Made by a program: the position numbers and the translations under genes. The notes beneath the pieces were generated by a model. It was not told where the DNA came from, made no database searches, and was given only the letters and a program-made list of their open reading frames with translations. Source: Streptococcus parasanguinis ATCC 15912 (lineage in GTDB: Bacteria; Bacillota; Bacilli; Lactobacillales; Streptococcaceae). From it: a DNA stretch of 64,000 nt. The stretch is taken from positions 186,001 to 250,000 of the forward strand of contig NC_015678.1 in the NCBI RefSeq assembly GCF_000164675.2, given 5' to 3'. This document shows positions 57,493 to 64,000 of this stretch, piece by piece; positions within the stretch are counted from its first letter, which is position 1, and each line of letters begins with the position of its first letter.

Positions 57493-58806
57493 ATGAGTAT
57501 GTTTTTAGATACAGCCAAGATCAAGGTCAAGGCTGGAAATGGCGGCGATGGCATGGTGGCCTTTCGCCGTGAAAAATATGTCCCTAATGGCGGACCTTGG
57601 GGTGGTGATGGAGGTCGTGGTGGCAATGTCATCTTCGTAGTAGACGAAGGCTTGCGCACCCTGATGGACTTCCGCTATAACCGGCATTTCAAAGCCCAAA
57701 ATGGGGAAAAAGGAATGACCAAAGGGATGCACGGACGGGGAGCAGAAGATCTTTATGTACGAGTTCCCCAAGGAACGACCGTCCGAGATGCTGAAACGGG
57801 CAAGGTCATTACTGACCTAGTTGAAAATGGACAAGAGTACATCGTTGCACACGGTGGCCGTGGAGGGCGTGGAAATATTCGTTTTGCCACTCCTAAAAAT
57901 CCAGCACCAGAGATTTCTGAAAATGGAGAGCCTGGTCAGGAACGTGAATTAGAGTTAGAACTGAAGGTCTTGGCAGATGTTGGTTTGGTTGGCTTCCCTT
58001 CTGTTGGGAAATCGACCCTTCTCAGTGTCATCACTTCAGCCAAACCAAAAATTGGGGCTTATCATTTCACAACCATCGTTCCAAATTTGGGAATGGTTCG
58101 GACTCCGTCTGGGGAATCCTTTGCCGTAGCAGACCTTCCTGGATTGATTGAAGGGGCTAGCCAAGGTGTCGGATTAGGAACCCAGTTCCTTCGTCACATC
58201 GAGCGCACCCGTGTTATCTTGCATGTTATTGATATGTCTGCCAGTGAAGGACGCGACCCTTATGAAGATTATGTTCAAATCAATAAAGAGCTTGAAACCT
58301 ATAATCTTCGCTTGATGGAACGTCCTCAGATTATCGTGGCGAATAAGATGGACATGCCGGAAAGCCAAGAAAATTTGAAAGAATTCAAGAAGAAATTGGC
58401 AGCCAATTACGATGAGTTTGATGAACTGCCACAGATCTTCCCGATCTCTAGTTTGGCTCATCAAGGTTTAGACAATTTGTTAGATGCAACGGCAGAATTG
58501 TTAGACAAAACACCAGAATTCCTCTTGTATTCAGAAGACGACATGGCCCAAGAAGAAGTTTACTATGGCTTTGATGAAGACCAGCCGGCCTTTGATATCA
58601 GTCGTGATGACGACGCTGCTTGGGTCTTGTCTGGTGAAAAACTTGAAAAACTCTTTAATATGACGAATTTCGATCGAGATGAAGCGGTCATGAAATTTGC
58701 TCGTCAATTGCGTGGAATGGGTGTTGATGAAGCTCTCCGTGCACGTGGGGCAAAAGATGGCGATATCGTCCGGATCGGTAAATTTGAATTTGAGTTTGTA
58801 GATTAA
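57493..58806 (+). CDS. obg: GTPase Obg/CgtA
   Basis: Essential GTPase of ribosome assembly and stress response. 437 residues: glycine-rich OBG domain (about 1-158), G domain with [13 protein letters not shown] and NKMD (about 160-330), and a C-terminal OCT domain (about 350-437) typical of Firmicutes. An AAAGGA site lies 12 nt upstream, a little far. It follows the DUF4044 gene. Confidence 0.97.
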   Translation: MSMFLDTAKIKVKAGNGGDGMVAFRREKYVPNGGPWGGDGGRGGNVIFVVDEGLRTLMDFRYNRHFKAQNGEKGMTKGMHGRGAEDLYVRVPQGTTVRDAETGKVITDLVENGQEYIVAHGGRGGRGNIRFATPKNPAPEISENGEPGQERELELELKVLADVGLVGFPSVGKSTLLSVITSAKPKIGAYHFTTIVPNLGMVRTPSGESFAVADLPGLIEGASQGVGLGTQFLRHIERTRVILHVIDMSASEGRDPYEDYVQINKELETYNLRLMERPQIIVANKMDMPESQENLKEFKKKLAANYDEFDELPQIFPISSLAHQGLDNLLDATAELLDKTPEFLLYSEDDMAQEEVYYGFDEDQPAFDISRDDDAAWVLSGEKLEKLFNMTNFDRDEAVMKFARQLRGMGVDEALRARGAKDGDIVRIGKFEFEFVD

Positions 58807-58857
58807 GGGTGGTCCCGAGCGAATCAAGGATTCCAAATAAGAAATGAGGCTTTTTCA

Positions 58858-59022
58858 GTGGGAGATAAACCAATATCTTTTCGAGATGAAAATGGAAATT
58901 TTGTTTCAGCAGCCGATGTTTGGAATGCTGAAAAATTAGAAGAACTCTTTAATACACTAAATCCTAAGCGCAAGTTGCGCCTACAAAGGGAAAAATTAGC
59001 AAAAGAAAACCAGCAGAAGTAA
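58858..59022 (+). CDS. Small conserved-looking protein between obg and ridA
   Basis: A 54-residue protein too short for most gene finders. It begins at GTG (58858) with GAGG 9 nt before, and reads MGDKPISFRDENGNFVSAAD, then VWNAEKLEELFNTLNPKRKL and a basic Glu/Lys/Gln-rich helix. Codon use and a clean frame up to the stop 18 nt before ridA support it. Family and function not recognised. Confidence 0.65.
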   Translation: MGDKPISFRDENGNFVSAADVWNAEKLEELFNTLNPKRKLRLQREKLAKENQQK

Positions 59023-59040
59023 ATAGACTTGGAGAATACT

Positions 59041-59424
59041 ATGGCAAAAACAATTCATACAGATAAAGCACCCGCAGCAATTGGACCTTATGTTCAAGGG
59101 AAAATCGTAGGCAATCTTCTCTTTGCAAGCGGACAAGTTCCTTTGTCACCTGAAACAGGAGAAATCATTGGCGAAACCATCCAAGAACAAACAGAGCAAG
59201 TCTTAAAGAACATTGGGGCTATTTTGGAAGAGGCTGGGACAGACTTCGACCACGTGGTAAAAACCACTTGTTTCTTAAGTGATATGAATGACTTTGTACC
59301 TTTCAATGAGGTCTATAAAACAGTCTTTACCACAGAATTTCCAGCTCGATCTGCTGTTGAAGTAGCACGCCTGCCACGTGATGTGAAGGTTGAAATTGAA
59401 GTTATTGCGGAAATCAAAGCCTAA
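59041..59424 (+). CDS. ridA: RidA family enamine/imine deaminase
   Basis: Small trimeric protein (127 residues) that hydrolyses reactive 2-aminoacrylate from serine/threonine dehydration, protecting PLP enzymes. The RidA signatures are present: [19 protein letters not shown] and the binding arginine in [17 protein letters not shown] start four codons earlier is possible, but ATG 59041 has the GGAG site. A terminator-like hairpin separates it from rapZ. Confidence 0.93.
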   Translation: MAKTIHTDKAPAAIGPYVQGKIVGNLLFASGQVPLSPETGEIIGETIQEQTEQVLKNIGAILEEAGTDFDHVVKTTCFLSDMNDFVPFNEVYKTVFTTEFPARSAVEVARLPRDVKVEIEVIAEIKA

Positions 59425-59445
59425 TAACCATTCAAAGACAAAAAG

Positions 59446-59488
59446 ACAGAGTGGAGAGCAGGAAACTGTAGACCACTCTGTTTTATTT
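59446..59488 (+). terminator. Terminator between ridA and rapZ
   Basis: ACAGAGTGG (59446-59454) pairs with CCACTCTGT (59473-59481), followed by a T-rich run. The rapZ ribosome site begins 2 nt later. Confidence 0.75.
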
Positions 59489-59500
59489 TGGGAGGAAAAA

Positions 59501-60391
59501 ATGACAGAAAGTAAGATTCAACTGGTCATGGTAACAGGAATGAGCGGTGCTGGCAAGACCGTCGCTATCCAATCGTTTGAGGATTTGGGTTACTTTACCA
59601 TCGATAATATGCCACCGGCGCTCTTGCTGAAATTTATTGAGCTCATGCGTCATAGCCCGGATAACAATAAATTAGCCGTTGTTGTGGACATGCGGAGCCG
59701 TTCTTTTTTCAATGAAATTCGCACCATTTTGGATGAATTAGACAATCAAGAAGACCTCGATTTCAAGGTTTTGTTCTTGGATGCTACTGACAGTGAGTTG
59801 GTAGCACGATATAAGGAAACACGTCGTAGCCATCCACTAGCTGCAGATGGCCGTGTTTTAGATGGGATTACCTTAGAGCGAGAGCTCTTGTCTCCTTTAA
59901 AAAATATCAGTCAAAATGTGGTGGACACGACTGAGTTGACGCCCCGTAATCTGAGAAAAACGATTGCAGAGCAATTTGCCAGTCAAGATAATCAGCCAGA
60001 TTTTCGGATTGAGGTCATGTCATTTGGTTTTAAATATGGCCTTCCGATCGATGCCGATCTTGTCTTTGACGTGCGTTTTCTTCCAAATCCCTACTATAAA
60101 TTGGAACTTCGGAATTTAACCGGTCAAGATCCAGCTGTCTATGATTATGTCATGGATCACCCTGAATCAGAGGACTTTTACCGTCATCTCCATGACTTAA
60201 TCGTTCCTATTTTACCGTCTTATAAACGAGAAGGTAAATCCGTTCTCACCATCGCCATGGGCTGTACTGGAGGTCAACACCGTTCAGTAGCCTTTGCAGA
60301 GCGCTTAGCGCATGATTTAGAAACAAATTGGCAGGTCAATTGCAGTCATAGAGACAAGGACAGACGGAAAGAAACGGTGAATCGCTCATGA
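59501..60391 (+). CDS. rapZ: RapZ/YvcJ family nucleotide-binding protein
   Basis: A 296-residue P-loop protein; in Gram-negatives RapZ senses glucosamine-6-phosphate and directs decay of the GlmZ RNA, while the Bacillus relative YvcJ binds and hydrolyses nucleotides and affects competence. Walker A GMSGAGKT is at residues 13-20, and the C-terminal domain has [14 protein letters not shown]. The open frame extends 37 codons upstream across the terminator, but ATG 59501 with GGGAGG is the true start. It overlaps yvcK (ATGA). Confidence 0.95.
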   Translation: MTESKIQLVMVTGMSGAGKTVAIQSFEDLGYFTIDNMPPALLLKFIELMRHSPDNNKLAVVVDMRSRSFFNEIRTILDELDNQEDLDFKVLFLDATDSELVARYKETRRSHPLAADGRVLDGITLERELLSPLKNISQNVVDTTELTPRNLRKTIAEQFASQDNQPDFRIEVMSFGFKYGLPIDADLVFDVRFLPNPYYKLELRNLTGQDPAVYDYVMDHPESEDFYRHLHDLIVPILPSYKREGKSVLTIAMGCTGGQHRSVAFAERLAHDLETNWQVNCSHRDKDRRKETVNRS

Positions 60392-61365
60392 GAAAACCTA
60401 AAGTAACCGTTATTGGAGGAGGGACAGGGATTTCTGTTATTCTCGATAGTCTAAGAAAGAAGCCGGTCGAGATCACTGCTATTGTAACTGTTGCAGATGA
60501 TGGCGGTAGCTCAGGTGAATTGCGGAAGAACATCCAAAAATTGACACCACCTGGAGATCTTCGAAATGTGCTGGTTGCCATGTCAGATATGCCTCGTTTT
60601 TATGAGAAGGTCTTTCAATACCGCTTTGCAGACGATGATGGCCCTTTGGCCGGACACCCTTTGGGAAACTTGATCATTGCAGGGATTTCAGAGATGCAAG
60701 GCTCGACCTATAATGCCATGCAGTTGTTAACCAAATTCTTTCATACGACCGGCAAGATCTATCCTTCCAGTGATAGTCCCTTGACCCTTCATGCCGTTTT
60801 TCAAGATGGAAAAGAAGTGGTAGGAGAAAGCCACATTGCCAACTACACCGGCATGATTGATCATGTTTATGTGACCAATACCTTTGATCAAGAGCGCCCA
60901 AAAGCTAGTAAGAAAGTGGTGGAAGCGATTCTTGAAAGTGATATGGTCGTCTTAGGTCCTGGTTCGCTCTTTACCTCGATCCTTCCTAATTTGATGATCG
61001 ATGAGATTGGGAAAGCCATCCTTGAAACCAAGGCCCAAGTAGCTTATGTTTGTAACATCATGACCCAAAGAGGAGAAACCGAGCATTTCACAGATAGCGA
61101 CCACGTTGCCGTGCTCCATAAACATTTGGGAGAGAAGTTCATTGATACCGTCCTTGTCAATATCAATCAGGTTCCCGCAGCCTACATGAACAGTAATAAA
61201 TTTGATGAATACTTGGTGCAGGTAGAGCACGATTTTAAGGGGGTGCACTCGCAAGTTCCCCAAGTGATTTCTTCCGATTTCTTAAAGCTGGTCAATGGAG
61301 GAGCCTTTCATGATGGTGAAAAAGTGGTCGAAGAGCTGATGCAGATCGTGCAGGTGAGAAAATGA
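60388..61365 (+). CDS. yvcK: YvcK/GNG-type UDP-sugar-binding factor
   Basis: A 325-residue CofD-like Rossmann protein. In Bacillus YvcK binds UDP-GlcNAc and is needed for wall shape and growth on gluconeogenic carbon. The nucleotide-binding [10 protein letters not shown] motif (about residues 10-19), [10 protein letters not shown] and [12 protein letters not shown] are clear. It lies in the conserved rapZ-yvcK-whiA cluster, with 4-bp overlaps on both sides. Confidence 0.95.
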   Translation: MRKPKVTVIGGGTGISVILDSLRKKPVEITAIVTVADDGGSSGELRKNIQKLTPPGDLRNVLVAMSDMPRFYEKVFQYRFADDDGPLAGHPLGNLIIAGISEMQGSTYNAMQLLTKFFHTTGKIYPSSDSPLTLHAVFQDGKEVVGESHIANYTGMIDHVYVTNTFDQERPKASKKVVEAILESDMVVLGPGSLFTSILPNLMIDEIGKAILETKAQVAYVCNIMTQRGETEHFTDSDHVAVLHKHLGEKFIDTVLVNINQVPAAYMNSNKFDEYLVQVEHDFKGVHSQVPQVISSDFLKLVNGGAFHDGEKVVEELMQIVQVRK

Positions 61366-62279
61366 GTTTTACGGTTCGTGTAAAAGAAGAATTATTGTCT
61401 CTCAAGCGATTTGAAAAGAGTGAATTGGCTGCCATTATCAAGATGTCTGGAAGTCTTGGGATTTCAATGGGGGGCTTGACGCTCTCGGTAACAACAGAAA
61501 ATGCCAAGATTGCCCGCCATATCTATGAATTGTTGCATCATTTCTACGGGGCCAAATCAGATATTCGCCACCACCAAAAAACCAATTTGAAAAAGAATCG
61601 TGTCTACACAGTATTCTTGGATGAAAAGGTAGAAGAAATTTTAGCTGACTTACATTTGGCAGATGCCTTTTTTGGGATTGAGACAGGCATTGATGCTAGT
61701 GTTTTAGAAGATGAAGTAGCCAGTCGTGCTTATCTTCGAGGAGCTTTTCTGTCAAGTGGTTCCATCAAGGATCCTGAAAAAGGAAAGTACCAGCTGGAAA
61801 TTCATTCTGTTTATACAGACCACGCGGAAGGAATTGCCCTTCTCATGCAAGGATTTTTACTAGATGCGAAAACCATCGAGCGGAAAAAAGGAGTGGTGAC
61901 CTATCTGCAAAGAGCAGAAGATATTATTGATTTTCTAATTGTAGTAGAGGCCATGCAAGCCATGCAGGAATTTGAGTCTATCAAGGTCATGAGAGAGACA
62001 CGCAATGACCTCAATCGGGCCAATAATGCCGAGATGGCCAATATCCAGCGAACAGTCACAGCTAGCATGAAAACCATTAATAATATTAGTAAAATTGTGG
62101 ATACGGTCGGTCTAGGAAGTTTACCAAGTGACCTGCAAGAAGTTGCCTATATCCGGATGAACCATCCAGATTATTCCATCCAGCAGATCGCTGATAGTTT
62201 GCAAAAACCTATTTCAAAAAGCGGTGTCAATCACCGCTTGCGTAAGATCAATAAGATCGCAGACGATTTAGACAAATAA
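61362..62279 (+). CDS. whiA: WhiA DNA-binding protein
   Basis: A 305-residue protein of the WhiA/DUF199 family: a degenerate LAGLIDADG homing-endonuclease-like N-terminal domain (about residues 5-190) with [13 protein letters not shown], and a C-terminal helix-turn-helix (about 220-300, [14 protein letters not shown]). In Firmicutes it affects cell division and chromosome segregation. Last gene of the rapZ cluster; ends at a bidirectional terminator. Confidence 0.96.
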   Translation: MSFTVRVKEELLSLKRFEKSELAAIIKMSGSLGISMGGLTLSVTTENAKIARHIYELLHHFYGAKSDIRHHQKTNLKKNRVYTVFLDEKVEEILADLHLADAFFGIETGIDASVLEDEVASRAYLRGAFLSSGSIKDPEKGKYQLEIHSVYTDHAEGIALLMQGFLLDAKTIERKKGVVTYLQRAEDIIDFLIVVEAMQAMQEFESIKVMRETRNDLNRANNAEMANIQRTVTASMKTINNISKIVDTVGLGSLPSDLQEVAYIRMNHPDYSIQQIADSLQKPISKSGVNHRLRKINKIADDLDK

Positions 62280-62300
62280 AAAAGGCCAAAGGCCTTTTTT
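62278..62300. terminator. Bidirectional terminator between whiA and the reductase gene
   Basis: AAAAAAGGCC (62278-62287) pairs with GGCCTTTTTT (62291-62300) around AAA; it works on both strands. Confidence 0.92.
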
Positions 62301-62301
62301 A

Positions 62302-63270
62302 TTATAAACTGGTTGAGTGCGTTGGTTGGACTTTCTTATCTGGATAGATGTAGTTGATGGCATTATTTACAGCTGTTGGAGCTTCCCCCAGACCTGTAGC
62401 GATGAGATCAATTTTTCCTTCGTAGAAGCAGCAGTCTCCACAGGCATAAATTCCAGGAAGACTGGTTTCTTGTTTCTGATTTACCTTGATTTTATGGCGT
62501 TGCAATTCTACACCCCATTCTTTCAAGTTTCCGATAGAAGATTTAAAGCCATAGTTGACAAATAAGTGATCAATCGGGAGGAGTTCCGTTTCATCGGCTT
62601 TAACTTTTGTGATTTCAAGGTGTGTGGCATGACCATTTTCGCCAATCAAGCGACTAGGAACAAATGGTGTTTTGATGTTGACAGAAGATTGTTTGAGTTC
62701 TTCTACACTATGTTCCAAGGCGCGGAAGTTGTCCCGACGGTGAATGATTGTAGTTGGAGAAATCTTGTCAAAAGCAAGAGCCCAGTCCACAGCAGAGTCC
62801 CCACCACCAAGGACGGTCACATGCTGTCCTTCATATTGCTGGATGTTTGAAACATGGTAGTGGACGTTATCAAAGTCCTCAGCTCCCTCAATGTCAAGGG
62901 CACGTGGTTTAAAGGCACCGCCACCCATAGCAATAATGACTGCTTTAGACTGATGTACTTGGCGAGAAGTAGTGATAGTGAAGAGGTCACCCTCTTTTTG
63001 AATATCCTCTACAGTTTCATTGAGGAAAATCGGTGTGTCAAATCGTTTGACTTGCTCGATCAAGCGGTTGCTCAATTCTTCACCTGTTAAATTGGTAAAT
63101 CCGGGTACATCGAGGATACTTTTTTCTGGATAGAGAATGGCTGGTTGCCCTCCAAGTTGAGGTAAGGAATCAATCAGTTTGACTTTTACTTGGCGCATAT
63201 TGCCATAAAAAGCAGCAAACAGACCAACTGGTCCGCCCCCAACAATCGTAATATCATAAATTTCTGACAT
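62302..63270 (-). CDS. Ferredoxin/flavodoxin-NADP reductase, TrxB-like type
   Basis: A 322-residue FAD- and NADPH-binding flavoprotein of the low-GC ferredoxin-NADP reductase type (FNR2, YumC-like). FAD motif GGGPVGLFAAF at residues 11-21, NADPH motif GGGDSAVDWAL, and a C-terminal ACGDCC region. The CxxC redox pair of thioredoxin reductase is absent from the mid-domain, which separates it from TrxB. Good AAGGAG site. An extended -10 (TGATACAAT, minus strand, 63309-63301) serves it. Confidence 0.92.
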   Translation of the reverse strand: MSEIYDITIVGGGPVGLFAAFYGNMRQVKVKLIDSLPQLGGQPAILYPEKSILDVPGFTNLTGEELSNRLIEQVKRFDTPIFLNETVEDIQKEGDLFTITTSRQVHQSKAVIIAMGGGAFKPRALDIEGAEDFDNVHYHVSNIQQYEGQHVTVLGGGDSAVDWALAFDKISPTTIIHRRDNFRALEHSVEELKQSSVNIKTPFVPSRLIGENGHATHLEITKVKADETELLPIDHLFVNYGFKSSIGNLKEWGVELQRHKIKVNQKQETSLPGIYACGDCCFYEGKIDLIATGLGEAPTAVNNAINYIYPDKKVQPTHSTSL

Positions 63271-63388
63271 GGTATCTCCTTCACGGTTTTCTTTGTTTCC
63301 ATTGTATCATAAAATAGGAGGAATGAAAAAGTCGGAAAAAAGGAAATGGAATGAAGGCTAGGAAGGCTAGAAAAATTTCAAAATATCT

Positions 63389-63417
63389 TGACAGGATCTT
63401 TCAAGTATGATAAAATA
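63389..63417 (+). promoter_or_regulatory. rpsU promoter
   Basis: TTGACA (63389-63394), 17-bp spacer, extended TGATAAAAT with hexamer 63412-63417. Confidence 0.88.
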
Positions 63418-63450
63418 ATTAAGATTTTAGGCTTGAAGGGAGTGAAAAAT

Positions 63451-63627
63451 ATGTCAAAAACAGTAGTACGTAAGAATGAATCTCTTGACGATGCTCTTCG
63501 TCGTTTCAAACGTGCGGTTACTAAAGCTGGTACTCTTCAAGAAACACGCAAACGTGAATTCTATGAAAAACCTTCTGTAAAACGTAAACGTAAATCAGAA
63601 GCAGCTCGTAAACGTAAAAAATTCTAA
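63451..63627 (+). CDS. rpsU: 30S ribosomal protein S21
   Basis: Small basic ribosomal protein of 58 residues ([20 protein letters not shown] at the start, Lys/Arg-rich end [11 protein letters not shown]), which binds near the 3' end of 16S rRNA and helps initiation. The open frame reaches further upstream, but ATG 63451 with a GAAGGGAG site is the normal start. Single gene with its own strong promoter and terminator. Confidence 0.97.
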
Positions 63628-63638
63628 TTGAATACAGG

Positions 63639-63661
63639 AACAGACTTCGGTCTGTTTTTTG
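63639..63661 (+). terminator. rpsU terminator
   Basis: AACAGAC pairs with GTCTGTT around a TTCG tetraloop, followed by T6. Confidence 0.9.
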
Positions 63662-63682
63662 TTTCTCTTAAACAAGAAAGAC

Positions 63683-63713
63683 AAAAAAGCCGACCTTCTG
63701 CTTAGAAGATCGG
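63683..63713 (-). terminator. mscL terminator
   Basis: A 10-bp stem (63690-63699 with 63704-63713) with T6 on the minus strand. Confidence 0.85.
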
Positions 63714-63727
63714 ATCTTTTTATCTGA

Positions 63728-64000
63728 TTATTTGTTTGCAAGCAAGTCGCGGATTTCAGCAAGCAACTCTTCTTGAGTAGGAGCAGGAGCTTCTTCTTCG
63801 ACAGCTTCTTCTTTTTTTCCAAAGTTTTGAGCCTTTTCAGCAGCTTTCACAACGAAGAAAAGAACAGTACCAACAACAAGGAAGTTGATCACAGCGCTCA
63901 AGAAGCTACCGTATGCAACACCGTTCCATGACAATTGTGCAATATTTTGAACACGAGCAGCTTTCAAAGCTGGTTTCAAAATAAGTGGAGTGATGATATC
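63728..64000 (-). CDS. mscL: Large-conductance mechanosensitive channel MscL, 5' end outside the window
   Basis: Pressure valve of the membrane that opens on osmotic downshock. The window holds about 90 C-terminal codons and the frame runs off the right edge (DIITPLILKPALKAA). Visible are the periplasmic loop, the second membrane helix (SFLSAVINFLVVGTVLFFVV) and the charged C-terminal helix with EEELLAEIRDLL-like residues. The first helix and start codon lie beyond base 64000. Confidence 0.93.
   Translation of the reverse strand, partial: DIITPLILKPALKAARVQNIAQLSWNGVAYGSFLSAVINFLVVGTVLFFVVKAAEKAQNFGKKEEAVEEEAPAPTQEELLAEIRDLLANK

Noticed and set aside
63355..63371. Tandem direct repeat of AAGGCTAG upstream of rpsU
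   Set aside because: Short, not placed relative to a promoter in a meaningful way, and without a known counterpart.

Overview
The window is a stretch of low-GC Gram-positive chromosome that reads as an oral Streptococcus of the Mitis/Sanguinis type; the species cannot be fixed from the sequence alone. The reasons are a YSIRK-signal M26 zinc metalloprotease with its LPxTG motif near the N-terminus, coiA with a degenerate competence box, murA-epuA-endA, a class Ib nrdHEF set, an eight-gene F-ATPase operon in streptococcal order (c,a,b,delta,alpha,gamma,beta,epsilon), an Rgg regulator, and streptococcal promoters with extended -10 elements (TGnTAtAAT type). Nearly all of the window is coding. 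No tRNA, rRNA, CRISPR array, prophage or insertion sequence was seen.

Layout. 1-3.6 kb: 3' end of the dipeptidase gene pepV, then argR and queA (minus strand), and nagB with a combined CcpA/NagR-type control region. 3.6-7.1 kb: a PBP3-type carboxypeptidase behind a folded leader, an MFS carrier and a lipoprotein. 7.1-15.1 kb: coiA, pepF, a methyltransferase, prsA, then an alanine-type T-box controlling a LURP-one-like gene and alaS. 15.1-19.1 kb: a 148-bp multi-hairpin element, then nrdF, nrdE and nrdH on the minus strand behind tandem NrdR-like boxes. 19.4-21.5 kb: ptsHI. 21.8-27.5 kb: glgBCDA behind a cre site. 27.7-33.5 kb: the 1930-residue zinc protease. 33.7-40.1 kb: the atp operon. 40.1-43.7 kb: DUF1146 gene, murA, epuA, endA, and a membrane-anchored matrixin-like protease behind an exact CiaR-type promoter. 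43.7-51.2 kb: the accessory part, with an ABC-F gene, a recombination scar made of rgg and ABC-F fragments, a small ORF, rgg, two near-identical MFS genes, a decayed gene and an unknown membrane protein. 51.6-57.1 kb: the murT-gatD-lapA-like cell-wall operon divergent from cdaA-cdaR-glmM. 57.3-64 kb: DUF4044 gene, obg, a small conserved-looking ORF, ridA, rapZ-yvcK-whiA, an FNR-type reductase, rpsU and the 3' part of mscL.

The genes group into wall synthesis and its c-di-AMP control (nagB, glmM, murA, murT/gatD, cdaA/cdaR, dacA-type PBP3, rapZ/yvcK), carbon flow and storage (ptsHI, glg, nagB, with cre-like sites at nagB, glgB and perhaps atp), energy (atp), DNA precursor supply (nrd), and surface or competence functions (zinc protease, prsA, endA, coiA). 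No complete new defence or biosynthetic system is visible. The most unusual signals are non-coding: the 148-bp nested-hairpin element after alaS, a three-way-junction leader before the PBP3 gene, a CiaR promoter on the matrixin gene, a set of apparently leaderless genes, Shine-Dalgarno-masking arms placed upstream of internal promoters, and the rgg/ABC-F recombination scar.
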